DNA from: Cristatella mucedo
Taxonomy: Eukaryota; Bryozoa; Phylactolaemata; Cristatellidae
Direction: 5' to 3'
Assembly (NCBI GenBank): GCA_009760855.2
Contig: WPIO01000057.1
Span: 2,537,001 to 2,601,000 of the forward strand
Length of the DNA stretch: 64,000 nt
Positions 43,247 to 52,459 of the stretch are shown here, piece after piece. The translations under genes were made by a program, and so were the position numbers. Position 1 is the first letter of the stretch. The number at the start of each line of letters is the position of its first letter. The notes beneath the pieces are model-generated. The model made no database searches and was not told the DNA's origin. It worked only from the letters and a program-made list of their open reading frames with translations.

Positions 43247-43492
43247 CGGCATGGCTGGATTAGCGGTGACATGATGTCACCGTGGCTCTTGGGTAAGATT
43301 AGTTGACCGGGTAAGTCGTGGTGTTGGAAGCTCCCGGTCTCGCCGAGTTATGCACCTGGATGGTTGCAGGCGTGCTCCGGCGATGCAGCAACGCACGCAA
43401 GGCGACGAGTACCCAAGGCCCGAGCGAAGCTGGATAGCACGCTCGTTGTTGAGACTTGTATATTCCGCGTTCCCCGTGTAGCGTGTCCGTGA
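43247..43492. repeat. Dispersed repeat C, copy 2
   Basis: Collinear with 39897-40133: GTAAGTCGTGGTGTTGGAAG, TATGCACCTGGATGGTTGCA, GCGAAGCTGGATAGCACGCT, CTTGTATATTCCGCG. It lies directly after the 78-bp tandem repeat, which shares the ATTCCGCG motif. Confidence 0.7.
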
Positions 43493-43514
43493 CCCCACTC
43501 CCCCCGTGTGTTCC

Positions 43515-43612
43515 CATTGCAGCAAATGTAAAGCGCCTAGGAAGAGATTGAGTTCTCTGAGGGCGCTTTATCAAAAGCGTTATTATTATTATTATTATTA
43601 TTATTACAGTTA
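43515..43612 (+). repeat. LINE-A 3' terminus
   Basis: TTGCAGCAAATGTAAAGCGC, GAGTTCTCTGAGGGCGCTTT and a (TTA)n tail. Confidence 0.9.
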
Positions 43613-43851
43613 CGCTGCTCGTAGGGCTCAGTGCCGATATTGTAGACTGATACAGGTGCTCGAAAGGCCGTTGCCCCATGCTGCACGCCTTGTCAAAAAA
43701 TGGGCGACAGCGTGCCAGGGTTCCTGGATAAGCGGCCAGCTCGTGACGGACCGACGACGCAGCGCGCCCCCTCATTCGCGCATTTTATCGAGGGTTCCTC
43801 CTGCTCGACCGCTTGGTTCCCTTGTATTTTCCTTGGCGAACGCGTGGCCGG

Positions 43852-43860
43852 TATATAAGG
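43852..43860 (+). promoter_or_regulatory. TATA-box-like site
   Basis: TATATAAGG in a GC-rich flank (GGCCGG before, ATGCGCCC after) fits the animal TATA consensus. A start would be expected near 43882, just before the palindrome at 43897. No gene is visible downstream on the plus strand, so function is unproven. Confidence 0.35.
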
Positions 43861-43896
43861 ATGCGCCCAGTCGGGCTCTCGCTCATCCTTCGCTAG

Positions 43897-43926
43897 ACCG
43901 GACCCTGCCACGTGGCAGGGTCCGGT
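43897..43926. repeat. 30-bp perfect palindrome centred on CACGTG
   Basis: The left arm ACCGGACCCTGCCAC (43897-43911) is the exact reverse complement of the right arm (43912-43926), with no spacer. The centre is the E-box core CACGTG. It lies about 37 bp after the TATA-like site. Confidence 0.9.
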
Positions 43927-43959
43927 TGGCATGAGTGATACGAGAAAGGCCAAAGGGAA

Positions 43960-44260
43960 ATGTCGTACCATCCAAGTCTCGCTTGCAGATGCGCTCGTCG
44001 AGTGACAAGCAACCTTGGAACAGGACAGCCAGGTAATGCACACGGGCTAAAGGCGATACACTGGCTGAGCCAATTTGGAGGCTTCGGGTTTCCCATTTCA
44101 GAGTTTGACTAGTTTTCTCAATAGTTAATAAGCTGTTTTTATCTTCGTTCAATTTTAGAAAGTTTTCTGCCTTCCTTGTGCGAATGTCACAACCCATGAT
44201 GGCAATAAGCTGAGAGATTATTAGCGACCCTAAAATAGATCTCTGAGCGCCCTGTTTGAC
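43960..44260 (-). repeat. LINE-A coding fragment
   Basis: Minus frame 43883-44197 reads AENFLKLNEDKNSLLTIEK, LQIGSASVSPLARVHYLAV, SLDERI: the LINE-A 'NFLKLNDDKT...IGSASISPVESARNLGV' block. Confidence 0.8.
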
Positions 44261-44264
44261 CTCT

Positions 44265-44625
44265 GGTAAGTTGAAATCTACTCTTTAAAGTCTTTCAGTG
44301 AGATAGGATCTGAAGTAGTGCAGCATATTGCTACTGATGCCTTGGCGAGACGAAAAGCGCTCAAGAAGGCTTTGGTGACCTACGGTACCGAAAACAGCTC
44401 AGAGATCGATTGGAACGAGACCGCTCTTACGTTAGCATACCTGCCAAGTAGTGCTCACTCGGCGAATGGATTAGCTCTCAAATTTTATTTAAGATGTTCA
44501 CTAGCTTTGAAGTTTTGATAAATTTGTTTAACTGATTCTATATTGATCTTGCCATAGGAACGACGGTAGTGACTTCGTGGATGTTGCTAAAGTTATGGTC
44601 TAGAGTAGAATCATTTCTGAATGGC
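44265..44625. other. No recognisable content
   Basis: A 66-codon ORF without a recognised motif and otherwise unique-looking sequence. Confidence 0.35.
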
Positions 44626-44629
44626 CTGA

Positions 44630-44735
44630 CAATCACCTTTACTTCCTTTGCAGCACATGTAAAGCGCGTAGAGAGAGGTCGAGTTCTCTGAGGGCGCTTT
44701 ATCAAGTCAGTTGTTATTATTATTATTATTATCCT
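44630..44735 (+). repeat. LINE-A 3' terminus
   Basis: TTTGCAGCACATGTAAAGCG, GTTCTCTGAGGGCGCTTTAT, (TTA)n tail. Confidence 0.85.
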
Positions 44736-44827
44736 TATTATCCATATTATTTGAACGACGCTAGTACAGAACCTGCAGCAACTTTTGTAATAGATTTGAT
44801 GGTACAGCTAACACCTCATTTTTTTAT

Positions 44828-45292
44828 AGCTAGGACAGCATTTGTGGGGTCCCTGTGATTCGTCCTTTATGTGCTTATGCGTGCTGACCGTGTTGCATGC
44901 TGCCACTAACCAGAATAGCATGCTGACCCTGTGCATGTCGCCCCTAACCACGTAGTTCGGAGTGAGTCGTAATGGCACACTAGGTAAGGCGGTTGCTTTT
45001 CACGACCTTGACCCCGAGGTCATGGGTTCGATTCCTGCGGTAGGGCGATTCTTTATCGCCACCGCAAGCGGTGGTGATGGCCGTAAAGACTCTTCTGTCG
45101 CTATACAAAAAGAGGCTGCTAAAATCAGCTAGTATTTAATTTAATTTAATTTTTTAATTTTAGTTCATATTGTTTATCAAGCATTATACCACTCACCACT
45201 CGATCGTGTTTCCTTTGCAGCAAATGTAAAGCACCTAGAAAGAAATTGACTTATCTAAGGGTGCTTTATCAAGAGTATTATTATTGTAGGAG
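44828..45292 (+). repeat. LINE-A 3' UTR split by SINE-B
   Basis: The left part at 44828-44958 is GGTCCCTGTGATTCGTCCTT to CCCCTAACCACGTAGTTC. The right part at about 45150-45292 is TTTATCAAGCATTATACCAC to AGCACCTAGAAAGAAATTGA and the TTATTATTG tail. Confidence 0.85.
44962..45148 (+). repeat. SINE-B nested in LINE-A
   Basis: Complete copy from GTGAGTCGTAATGGCACACT through CACGACCTTGACCCCGAGGT and GCGATTCTTTATCGCCACCG to GCTAAAATCAGCTAGTATTT and its ATTTA-type tail. Confidence 0.9.
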
Positions 45293-45299
45293 CCGACTA

Positions 45300-45790
45300 T
45301 ATTAGCAGCAAGCTGATTACGATATCCACTCCGATTTTTAAAGCTCTGCTACGATGACTTGCGAAGCCGCCCGCGAAGATGCCAATGCGAGTCTGCCGGT
45401 TCAGTGGGCTATGAGTCTGCCGGTCGGTGAGTCTAGCGGCGACAGTGAGCTGCTGTAAGCCGGAAGTTACCCGGGTGTATCGCCTGTAGAGCAGTTTATC
45501 GAGCGCTTCACTAATACGGCGCCATTGCTAGCGTTGCGTGTTGAATAATGAGCACTGTGTTTTATCGTCGGCGCGTTCCTAGCTTCCTGTCTTCGCACAT
45601 TGCACACCTTGTGCCGCTACCCGAACTAGTGAAGGTTTCGCGGTCATAACACCTTTAGCTGTCGCAATGGGCGCGGTACAGCATGGTGCCAGTACCGTCG
45701 GGCTTCGTTGATAAAACTTGCGCTCGCCATTAATGGCAAACATATCTGCCAGCGGAGAAAATTATGAACATAAAAGCCAGTCGAAAAAGG
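45300..45790. other. No recognisable content
   Basis: Increasingly GC-rich approach to the 45.8-47.1 kb island. No gene or known repeat. Confidence 0.35.
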
Positions 45791-45904
45791 AGCTGGTCAT
45801 TTTAGGCCGTCAACGGCGGGCGCGCAGCCGCGGCAGTGGTCGACGCCTGGAGCGACGGGCGGTTGGCGAACGCCCTCCGCGAGCGCTGCTGCGAGCGGCT
45901 TGAG

Positions 45905-46657
45905 CTAGCGGCGCGACCATTGCGACCATTGCGAGGGCTTCCGCTCGATGTGGATGCTGGCCGCGTCGTCGGCGGCGGCCGCCTCACGGAAGTCTTCGCT
46001 GCTGCTGCTGCTCTTAACTTCCGTCCCCGACGGCGGCCGTCCTGTCGTCGCTGCGGCGGCGGCCGCCGCCGAATCGCTGCAGCCGCCGCCGCCGCCAATT
46101 AGTGTCGCTTCGTTAGCACACGTCGCTGACGGTTCCGGCGTCTTGACCGCGGCGCCACTGTCCGCTAGCGACAGCGGCGGCTGCTGCGGCGAGCCGTCTT
46201 TCGCAGCCGTCGCGCTGGCATTGCTGGTCAGCGTGGCGCGGTTCGCCGGAGGCGGCGGCGGCGCGGCGCTCGAGGCTACGGCGGCGCTCGATGTCGTCTG
46301 CGTCCTTCGGGCGAATGCATTTCGTTCCGGCGCCAGCGTTTTCCACTCCACCGTCTTCGGGCCAGGCAAAGCAGTCGTCCCTGCAAGGTCACGGTGCGTG
46401 CGACGGCGAGTGGCCCGAGGCGGGCAGCGCAGACGACCGCCCCCCCCCCGCTTCGAGCGCTCAATCGCGAGTGGCTGCGGCGGCCAAAAGCGGCGGAAGC
46501 GCTCCAAAGGAAGATCGCTCGTAGAAGACGTCTCCGAGAAGCTCGTGCTGCGTCTCAAGTGCATAGGTCCACGCCCATAGTGCACTCCGACGTACGAACG
46601 TCGCCATAAAGTAGCCGCTCGGCGCCTCTCTACTGCGGGACTGCATCGTTTGACCAC
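45905..46657 (-). CDS. GC-rich open reading frame of unknown product, possible first exon
   Basis: A 250-codon minus-strand frame starts at an ATG (46657) and ends in TAG (45905). The N-terminal part has HLRRSTSFSETSSTSDLPLE, a Ser-rich patch that looks like real protein. The rest is Ala/Pro/Gly/Ser-rich with SSSSSEDFREAAAADDAAS. DNA this GC-rich is open by chance in several frames, and an alternative frame (46113-46346) also looks plausible, so coding status is uncertain. A donor-like CC|GTGAGG at 45987-45986 would leave phase 1, the phase the first visible gene 1 exon needs; this would imply an intron of about 31 kb. No recognisable domain. Confidence 0.3.
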   Translation of the reverse strand: MVKRCSPAVERRRAATLWRRSYVGVHYGRGPMHLRRSTSFSETSSTSDLPLERFRRFWPPQPLAIERSKRGGGGRLRCPPRATRRRTHRDLAGTTALPGPKTVEWKTLAPERNAFARRTQTTSSAAVASSAAPPPPPANRATLTSNASATAAKDGSPQQPPLSLADSGAAVKTPEPSATCANEATLIGGGGGCSDSAAAAAAATTGRPPSGTEVKSSSSSEDFREAAAADDAASIHIERKPSQWSQWSRR

Positions 46658-46849
46658 CTAAGGCTAAGCAGAGCTCTCCCGGGCTGCAGCCGCTGCTTCC
46701 GCTCTTTCACTCTTCTTCTTACGCAGTCAGATCACGTGGGTCGCCTGCTCGGCACCCCGTTGCGGGCCAGCCAATTGCTCCGCCCGTCGTGTGAACTTGG
46801 GCGATTGGGCTCCCGATTTTCAGCCAGCCCACCCCGTCACGTAACACTA

Positions 46850-47012
46850 CTGTATAATTCATTACCTAATTCTTCTTAGAGGACCCTAAGAGAACTTAAT
46901 CTTCATTGAGGTGCTTCACATATGCCTCGGGGGTTGAGCCAACGACTTCGGCCATACATTGGTCGGGGCGAGCACCTTAAACCACTGGGCCGAAACCAGC
47001 GCGGCAATTAGC
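46850..47012 (-). repeat. SINE-A copy
   Basis: TATAATTCATTACCTAATTC, CTAAGAGAACTTAATCTTCA, CATATGCCTCGGGGGTTGAG, TTGGTCGGGGCGAGCACCTT and CACTGGGCCGAAACCAGC. Confidence 0.85.
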
Positions 47013-47014
47013 CT

Positions 47015-48335
47015 CCCCTCCTCTTCGACTCGCAGGAGAGGTGACACGACCGTCGTCTCCCAAGCCGCTCGCGACGCACACTCGCGAGCCGCGCGATTCG
47101 TATCCGCTCAAAGCCAAGAACGTAAGCTAGCCGCCGCCGCCGTTTGTTGGTCTATTATGAAATAGGCTGCTCGCACACTGCCAGCGTCTCTGCGCACTCA
47201 GCGCTCGGACGTGAGACTTTTTCCAGCAAGCTTGTAGTTCACCACAGCAGGCGGGCGTTCTTCAACACGCGAAGTCCGCGACTCACGACGCCCACGGTAT
47301 ATCAGTCTGCTGAAGAATAACTTGCATGCTGAGATTTAGCTATTAAGGCGCCATAAATATGTCTTCTCCTTATTATTATTATTACTAACAGAACCTATTA
47401 TCTTCAATTGCTATTATGTATGCAATATCTGCACAACTATTTGAAGTGGTTCGTCTCTGCGTGAAAGACCGAAGAACAACGCGCTGAGGTTCGACCGCGA
47501 GGCACTGCTCCATGCGCAGAAATGGTTTGGTTCATAGCAGCGAATGTGCACAGCTTTAAGGTAGACATATCTTGAAGTACTCCATTTTTAGTTCTTCATA
47601 GTTAGTAAGTAGGATGGTTATTATTCACTCATCATTTCGAGGCGGTGGAGGAGTACCAGGTAAGCTGCTTGTCAACGGCTGCGAATACCTAGATTTTTTC
47701 GCAGTCATGTCATGGACTTCAAATAAATCGCTTGATATTAACTTCAACAACAACGTGGCCAAGGAGAGTGGGGGAGTGCAGTGTCCATCCTAGAACCGAC
47801 GCGGAGGAGGCGCTCCCACAGCCGACGCGCCAAGCACTTCAGGCCTCCGCAGGACCAGCCGTCAACTGCCGCGGCCCCCAAATCTAAGTGTGGTTACTTG
47901 TATTATCCTTACCGAACGCTCATGGCATCCTTGGCACTGAGTGTGTAAGCGAATCTTTTAATCAGACCGTTCTCGCGAATATTCTAAATTACAGCTGAAT
48001 AACCAGCAGCATAGTGCATTTGCTATGACCCTATCTTTTCAGGCGTCTTAATTGTCCGCTATGGCTTTGATTAGGTGGTAAAATAAGAAAGCTTTAGCCA
48101 GTTTTTCTCTCAGCTTCAAGATTTTTTAACTCTCTCGGACATGACCAGCGTAATTTCCAGTACTAACGCTAATTAAAAACTAGCAGAAGAGCTGTTTCCT
48201 TTACCTCTACTTCGGCACTTGGTTTAGAAAGCGCAAGTAAAGCAGCAAAGCCCGCGACCACAGCTGTTACAGCGAGCACAGCTGTTACAGCTTTAGCAGC
48301 TGCATGCAGTGTTTCAATTTGTAGCGCGTCGCGTC
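47015..48335. other. No recognisable content
   Basis: The end of a GC-rich island (to about 47200) then unique-looking AT-richer DNA. I see no gene or known repeat. Confidence 0.4.
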
Positions 48336-48339
48336 TTAT

Positions 48340-49488
48340 GGAATGTAATGCATCTCCGTCGGCTGTAACTCCACAAAGCCTAAAAGACTATTATGATTAT
48401 ATTAAAGATTATAAAAGGGTATTACGCAGGAGAGTTTTGTATAGCACACACACAGCCTAAGCGGCTTTTGGTGTGCATTCAGTTGCCAACCGACTTTATC
48501 TCACACAACAAAGAGAAAGTGGGAAGCATAGTAGAGTCACGAGATCAATTGAGGTAGTGAGTAGCATGGAAGTAACAGCTCGGTACGGCTGGAAAGGATG
48601 TGTCATAGTCAGCAGCAGGAGAGTAGTTTCCGTTGCGTAAGAGTCGTTGAAGTGAGTTCCACAGCCCAGGACATGCAGAGCTAAAGCTTCTGTCGACCAA
48701 TGGTCTTTAAGCGGAGGAATAGGACAGCTAATTTTTAATCCATGCTGGACCTGAGGGCATGAGGAGGCTGAAACTGGTACAGCTAGGTATGGAGGAGCCA
48801 AGCCGTGGCAGGCCTTGTGGGTAAGCGTTAGAACTTTGCTCTGTATCCGTTGATCAACCGGCAACCATCCTCGCTGTTTTAGGGAAGGAGACACATTGTC
48901 AAACCTCTGTGACTTGCAAACTAGCATTGCAGCCATATTCATAGTCAGCTGCAGTGGCCTAGTTTCTTTCTTTGGTAGCCCAGCCAAAAGGAATTTACAA
49001 TAATCAAGCCGAGACAGAACTAAGGAGCTAGTTAAATTGTTTGCAAGCAACCACGAAAAACAGCGCATAATCTTAGATAAGGATTGGAGGTGACTGCTAG
49101 CTGTAGAAGCAGTCTTCTGAATTAAGCTTAACAATTTTAGGCAGCTGTCAAAAACTACACCAATATTTTTAGTACGTGGTTATGATCATACAACAGCATC
49201 ACCTATCAGAAGAGAAAAGCCTTCTGATCCAGCCTCACGATTAGTGTCCTATGAGCAGCAGTTCGGTTGTATCGTCATTTAGTTTCAAGAAATTTTCCGA
49301 CATGCAGGATCAAATGTCGGCAAGGAAAGCATTTAGTTTATCAGTTGCTGCAGCAGATTTCGACGGTTTGAATGACAAATACAGCTTAGTATCGTCAGCA
49401 TAAAAGTGCTATCCTATTCCGTGGGCCTTTATAATTTTCCCCAGAGGTTGAATACACACGGAGAACGGACCAAGGGCGGACCCTTAAG
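48340..49488 (-). mobile_element. LINE-B copy, 5'-truncated, directly downstream of gene 2
   Basis: The 3' tail GAATGTAATGCATCTCCGTC is at 48340. The coding part reads, on the minus strand, SKIMRCFSWLLANNLTSSLV, LSRLDYCKFLLAGLPKKETR, PLQLTMNMAAMLVCKSQRF, upstream NFLKLNDDTTELLLIG-like, and at the 5' end the block before the RT catalytic motif (an IQPLGK-like block). It has frameshifts. Homology to the 61.8-kb copy starts at AAGGGTCC (about 49487), next to the gene 2 stop codon. It is in the same orientation as gene 2. Confidence 0.9.
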
Positions 49489-49491
49489 CGT

Positions 49492-50004
49492 TCAGCCCTT
49501 CGCGAGATGCGGCGCTACGAACGCACCGTGGAGACCGTGCTGATCGTCGCTCGCTTGCGAATGCAGCGGCTTATCTTTCGACTTCACCCCGGCAGCTTCC
49601 GGAAGTAGCTTGGCAGGGTCGACATGGGTCGCTTTGTCCTCCTTCGGCCTGGCGAGTATCGTCAGCGGCGTGCACACGCGCAGCCCTTTCCCGCCGCACA
49701 GACTCATCAAGACCTTGACCTCGAGAAAGTAGCTCATGTTGAACAGTTTCGAGTAGTCCAGCGGCATCGTCGCATCGTCCGCGGTGAGCCGCAGTGGTCC
49801 GGCGGCTGCCTCCGAAGCAGGGGACGGCGGCGCAGATCTCGCCCGCCGCTCGTCGTCAGCCTCGATCTCGGCCCATGTCGTGCTCGTCGTGCTCGGCATC
49901 AGCTGGTCGGGCAGCAGGAGCGTGGTGCGCTCATGCGCTTCGCCGAATCCGCAGTCCAGCACCAGAAGCTTCTCCAGCACCACAGCGGTGACGGCCAGCC
50001 GCAC
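49492..50004 (-). CDS. Gene 2, last exon: arrestin-domain protein, C-domain end
   Basis: The acceptor GGGCCGTCAG is at 50006-50005. The frame runs 170 codons to TGA at 49494-49492. It begins VRLAVTAVVLEKLLVLDCGF, continues with ERTTLLLPDQLMPSTTST, an Ala/Ser/Pro-rich loop and NMSYFLEVKVLMSLCGGKGL, which corresponds to the 'SYFLxVxLxxxxxxxLxVxxPL' strands near the end of the arrestin C domain. The tail (PKEDKATHVDPAKLLPEAAG onward) is charged and has no PPxY motif, unlike many alpha-arrestins. The stop lies a few bases before a LINE-B copy. The plus-strand 273-codon ORF at 49624-50445 is antisense. Confidence 0.8.
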   Translation of the reverse strand: MRLAVTAVVLEKLLVLDCGFGEAHERTTLLLPDQLMPSTTSTTWAEIEADDERRARSAPPSPASEAAAGPLRLTADDATMPLDYSKLFNMSYFLEVKVLMSLCGGKGLRVCTPLTILARPKEDKATHVDPAKLLPEAAGVKSKDKPLHSQASDDQHGLHGAFVAPHLAKG

Positions 50005-50139
50005 CTGACGGCCCGGACGGCGCGCAGCAGTTGGCGCCAGAGAGCTCTCTCTCTCGCTCGCTCGACCGCCCGACCTCGGGGCAGCGAAGCGCCGAGCGGT
50101 GCCTCGAGCAGGCGTGCGGGTCCGCTGTCTGGGGCTCAC

Positions 50140-50334
50140 CATGTCCGGCCTCACGGCACTTCTGAAGGTCGCCTCCTGGCTGAGCTGCACGCAGACGCCT
50201 CTCACGCGAGCTCGCGTCTGGTTGCCGACCGTGACGCCGATTTCCACGCTGTCCGCGCCGCGGTAGCACGAGCTGCCGACGCGAACGCCCACGGACAGCG
50301 TGCCTCCGCCGAGACAGCACGACGCCTCCTTCCT
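50140..50334 (-). CDS. Gene 2, fourth visible exon: arrestin-domain protein, start of C domain
   Basis: The acceptor TCCTTCGGCAG (50336-50335) and donor ATG|GTGAGC (50139-50138) give 195 nt, phase 0 on both sides. The peptide starts RKEASCCLGGGTLSVGVRVG and continues with SVEIGVTVGNQTRARVRGVC and VQLSQEATFRS. The 'CCxxGGxxSVxVxx' opening and the paired strands are typical of the hinge and first strands of alpha-arrestin C domains. A second donor, GCC|GTGAGG at 50154-50153, is also phase 0 and would shorten the exon by five codons. The next intron is only 133-148 nt. Confidence 0.8.
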
Positions 50335-50493
50335 CTGCCGAAGGAGCCGCGAGCGAGTAGCCGCGGCGGCGGCAGAGGCGGCAGCAGAGGCGGCGAGCTA
50401 CGGCACGGCGGTCCGCCTCGAGTTCTCTCGAACGCTCGAGAGTGAGAGAGGGGGAAAGGTGCTTGGCAGATGGCGAGGCACCCAGTCAAGTAC

Positions 50494-50678
50494 CTTGTCG
50501 AGAGCGAGAGGACCTGCAGGGATTCCGTTACCGCTCGTCGAGTCTCGAATGACGTAGAAGATCTCCTTGACGCACACCGTCGGCACGGTGCCGCTTGCTA
50601 AGTGGAGCACGGCCTCGGCTGAGTAGATTATGGACGCGCCCTCGTAGACAGTGACGAACTGCTCGTAGTACATCGTGC
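50494..50678 (-). CDS. Gene 2, third visible exon: arrestin-domain protein, end of N domain
   Basis: The acceptor is GGTTGGCAG (50680-50679) and the donor GACAAG|GTACTT (50493-50492). The 185 nt (2 + 61 codons) join phase 1 upstream to phase 0 downstream. The peptide is TMYYEQFVTVYEGASIIYSA then EAVLHLASGTVPTVCVKEIF. 'GASIIYSAEAVL' is the arrestin strand usually read as 'GxIxYxVxA', and 'VKEIFYVI' is an interdomain strand. The following intron is 159 nt. Confidence 0.8.
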
Positions 50679-50944
50679 CTGCCAACCTCGCTTCGTTTCA
50701 CTAAGCGTGCGCCTGAGACGCTCGGCCGCGTCGCCGCTCGGGCGAGGCAAATGAGTGAGACTTTATTATCGCCGCGAATGAGCGAACTGTGCTCGAGACC
50801 CGAGCATGAATAGCAGAAGCATTTGAACTCTTCTTTGCTGCTCAGGAAAAAAGGCGGATCGTCGAGAATCACACGAGACATAGTTCTAGGATTATTTTTC
50901 ATTCGGTCGACGTTTGTGTCGCGTGGAGCGTAACCAATAAGCAC

Positions 50945-51375
50945 CCTTTAGCTCTGACGATTATGTCAGCTAACCTTATGTAATGTAATGTCCTTAGCGT
51001 TCGGACTCCACGTTTATGACTCATCGCCAAAAGTGTCGGCGGCTATATGCATGAGTACTAGCTTCAAGGTTTGTACACCTATGCTGGTCTCAGCGAAATG
51101 GATGTCTGGATAGTGCATTCGGTAGAACAGCGGCAAGGATAGCCAGTGCTCGCGGGATCGGTGTCACTCTGAAAGTCTGCTGTCGTTCAAGTGCAAGTGC
51201 TAGCAATACATGAAACAATGGAGTTTGGAGACACTGATGTATTGACGATAGGAATATATCGTCACACATATCTAGCTGTGCGACATCTGTACACAAAATG
51301 AAAGCCTGGCTAGTGCTTTGAGATTACCCAGGTAGGGCGAGAAGGTATGAATTGCAAAACGAAGGGAACCAAGCG
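50945..51375. other. Gene 2 intron; no recognisable content
   Basis: Part of the 3.4-kb intron 50679-54065. A TATGTAATGTAATG scrap at 50978-50992 resembles a LINE-B tail. Nothing else is seen. Confidence 0.35.
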
Positions 51376-51379
51376 CAGA

Positions 51380-51620
51380 TTTTGGAAGTACCCTGTCTGA
51401 TAGAAGCTAATCAGCTTACTTCAAGCCCGCTGAAATCAATTTTCTGGAGTCTCCTACTGAGATAGCACATAAGAAATTGTAGTGCAGCGCTAGTGACCCC
51501 TAGGTGAGAGAAAAGGTGATCAAAAAGTGTTGGGAGATAATTAGTATTGAAGGCTGCTGAAAGATCCCACCAAATGCAGACAGGATATACCTTCGTCATC
51601 ATAACTGAGAAGGTCTGTGT
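51380..51620 (-). repeat. LINE RT fragment in gene 2 intron
   Basis: The minus frame 51411-51602 reads CIWWDLSAAFNTNYLPTLFD, HLFSHLGVTSAALQFLMCYL and RRLQKIDFSG. This is the degraded LINE-A-type 'LDLSAAFDTIDHxxLLERL...LGITGTALQWFRSYLSGR' block. Confidence 0.8.
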
Positions 51621-51624
51621 ACAC

Positions 51625-52300
51625 TCACCGCAGTTACATAAGGCTATTTGTCACGGACATAGAATGCTGCCGTACGTGGCTGTCGTCATAATACTTGTGC
51701 GCACCTGCGTGGCTCCTACTGACTCTTTGGCTGTACTTCGGGACCCTAGTAGTCGTCACGAGTCTGATGGACCAGAGTTATGTTCACTGTGTTTGTTGGA
51801 TGTATAGTTCCAGACCGGCAAAAACACGCGCTCATAACACTGTAGTGCATATTTAAAGAAATAGCCAGATCGATATTTATGTCTTGATGTTCGATTGCAC
51901 AGATTTAGTCTGATTGCATCCGACTGCAAATATTTAATTTGCGGAAACTAAAATCTTCTCCGGGATCTATCGTGCCCTGATGATCTGTATTTCTTGAGGC
52001 ACTGTACAAGAGTTTGGCTGGGACAGACATGAGAATGCCAATCCTCCGCTGAGTTGAGATCCCTTATAGAACAACATACTAGATCAAACTTAGCTCGTAA
52101 TATCACTAAACCTTCCAAACGTCGCTTTCTTAGTAACTCTTAATATAGCCTTTTTTAGGTTGATGTTGAGTGGACGCTGCTGCATTTTATCGGCTTGCTA
52201 TAGAAATCCGTATTAATCAAAGTCCTGAAGTTCACGCTTAAGGGTAAGGACTGCATAACTTTTTTTGTAGTTCGCTACTCTTGTACCAGTCAGAATATAT
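51625..52300. other. Gene 2 intron; no recognisable content
   Basis: AT-rich, no gene or known repeat recognised. Confidence 0.4.
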
Positions 52301-52304
52301 AAGA

Positions 52305-52457
52305 TGTAATTAATCTGTATAGCTTCCTAAGAGGACTCAATCTCTATTCAGGCGGTTCGCATATGCTACGGGGCTCGATCCCACAACTTCGATCTTCAAA
52401 TAGGTTCACCTTGACCTTGGTTGATGCGAACACCTTAACTATTGGACTAAACCAGTA
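52305..52457 (-). repeat. SINE-A copy
   Basis: TAATTAATCTGTATAGCTTC, TAAGAGGACTCAATCTCTAT, GGGGCTCGATCCCACAAC, CTTGACCTTGGTTGATGCGA and ATTGGACTAAACCAG, with about 15 extra bases in the middle. Confidence 0.8.
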
Positions 52458-52459
52458 TA

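Noticed and set aside
49624-50445. 273-codon plus-strand ORF, the longest in the window
   Set aside because: It lies antisense to two arrestin exons and an intron. The GC-rich coding strand suppresses stops on the opposite strand, and the peptide is Arg/His-rich noise without motifs.
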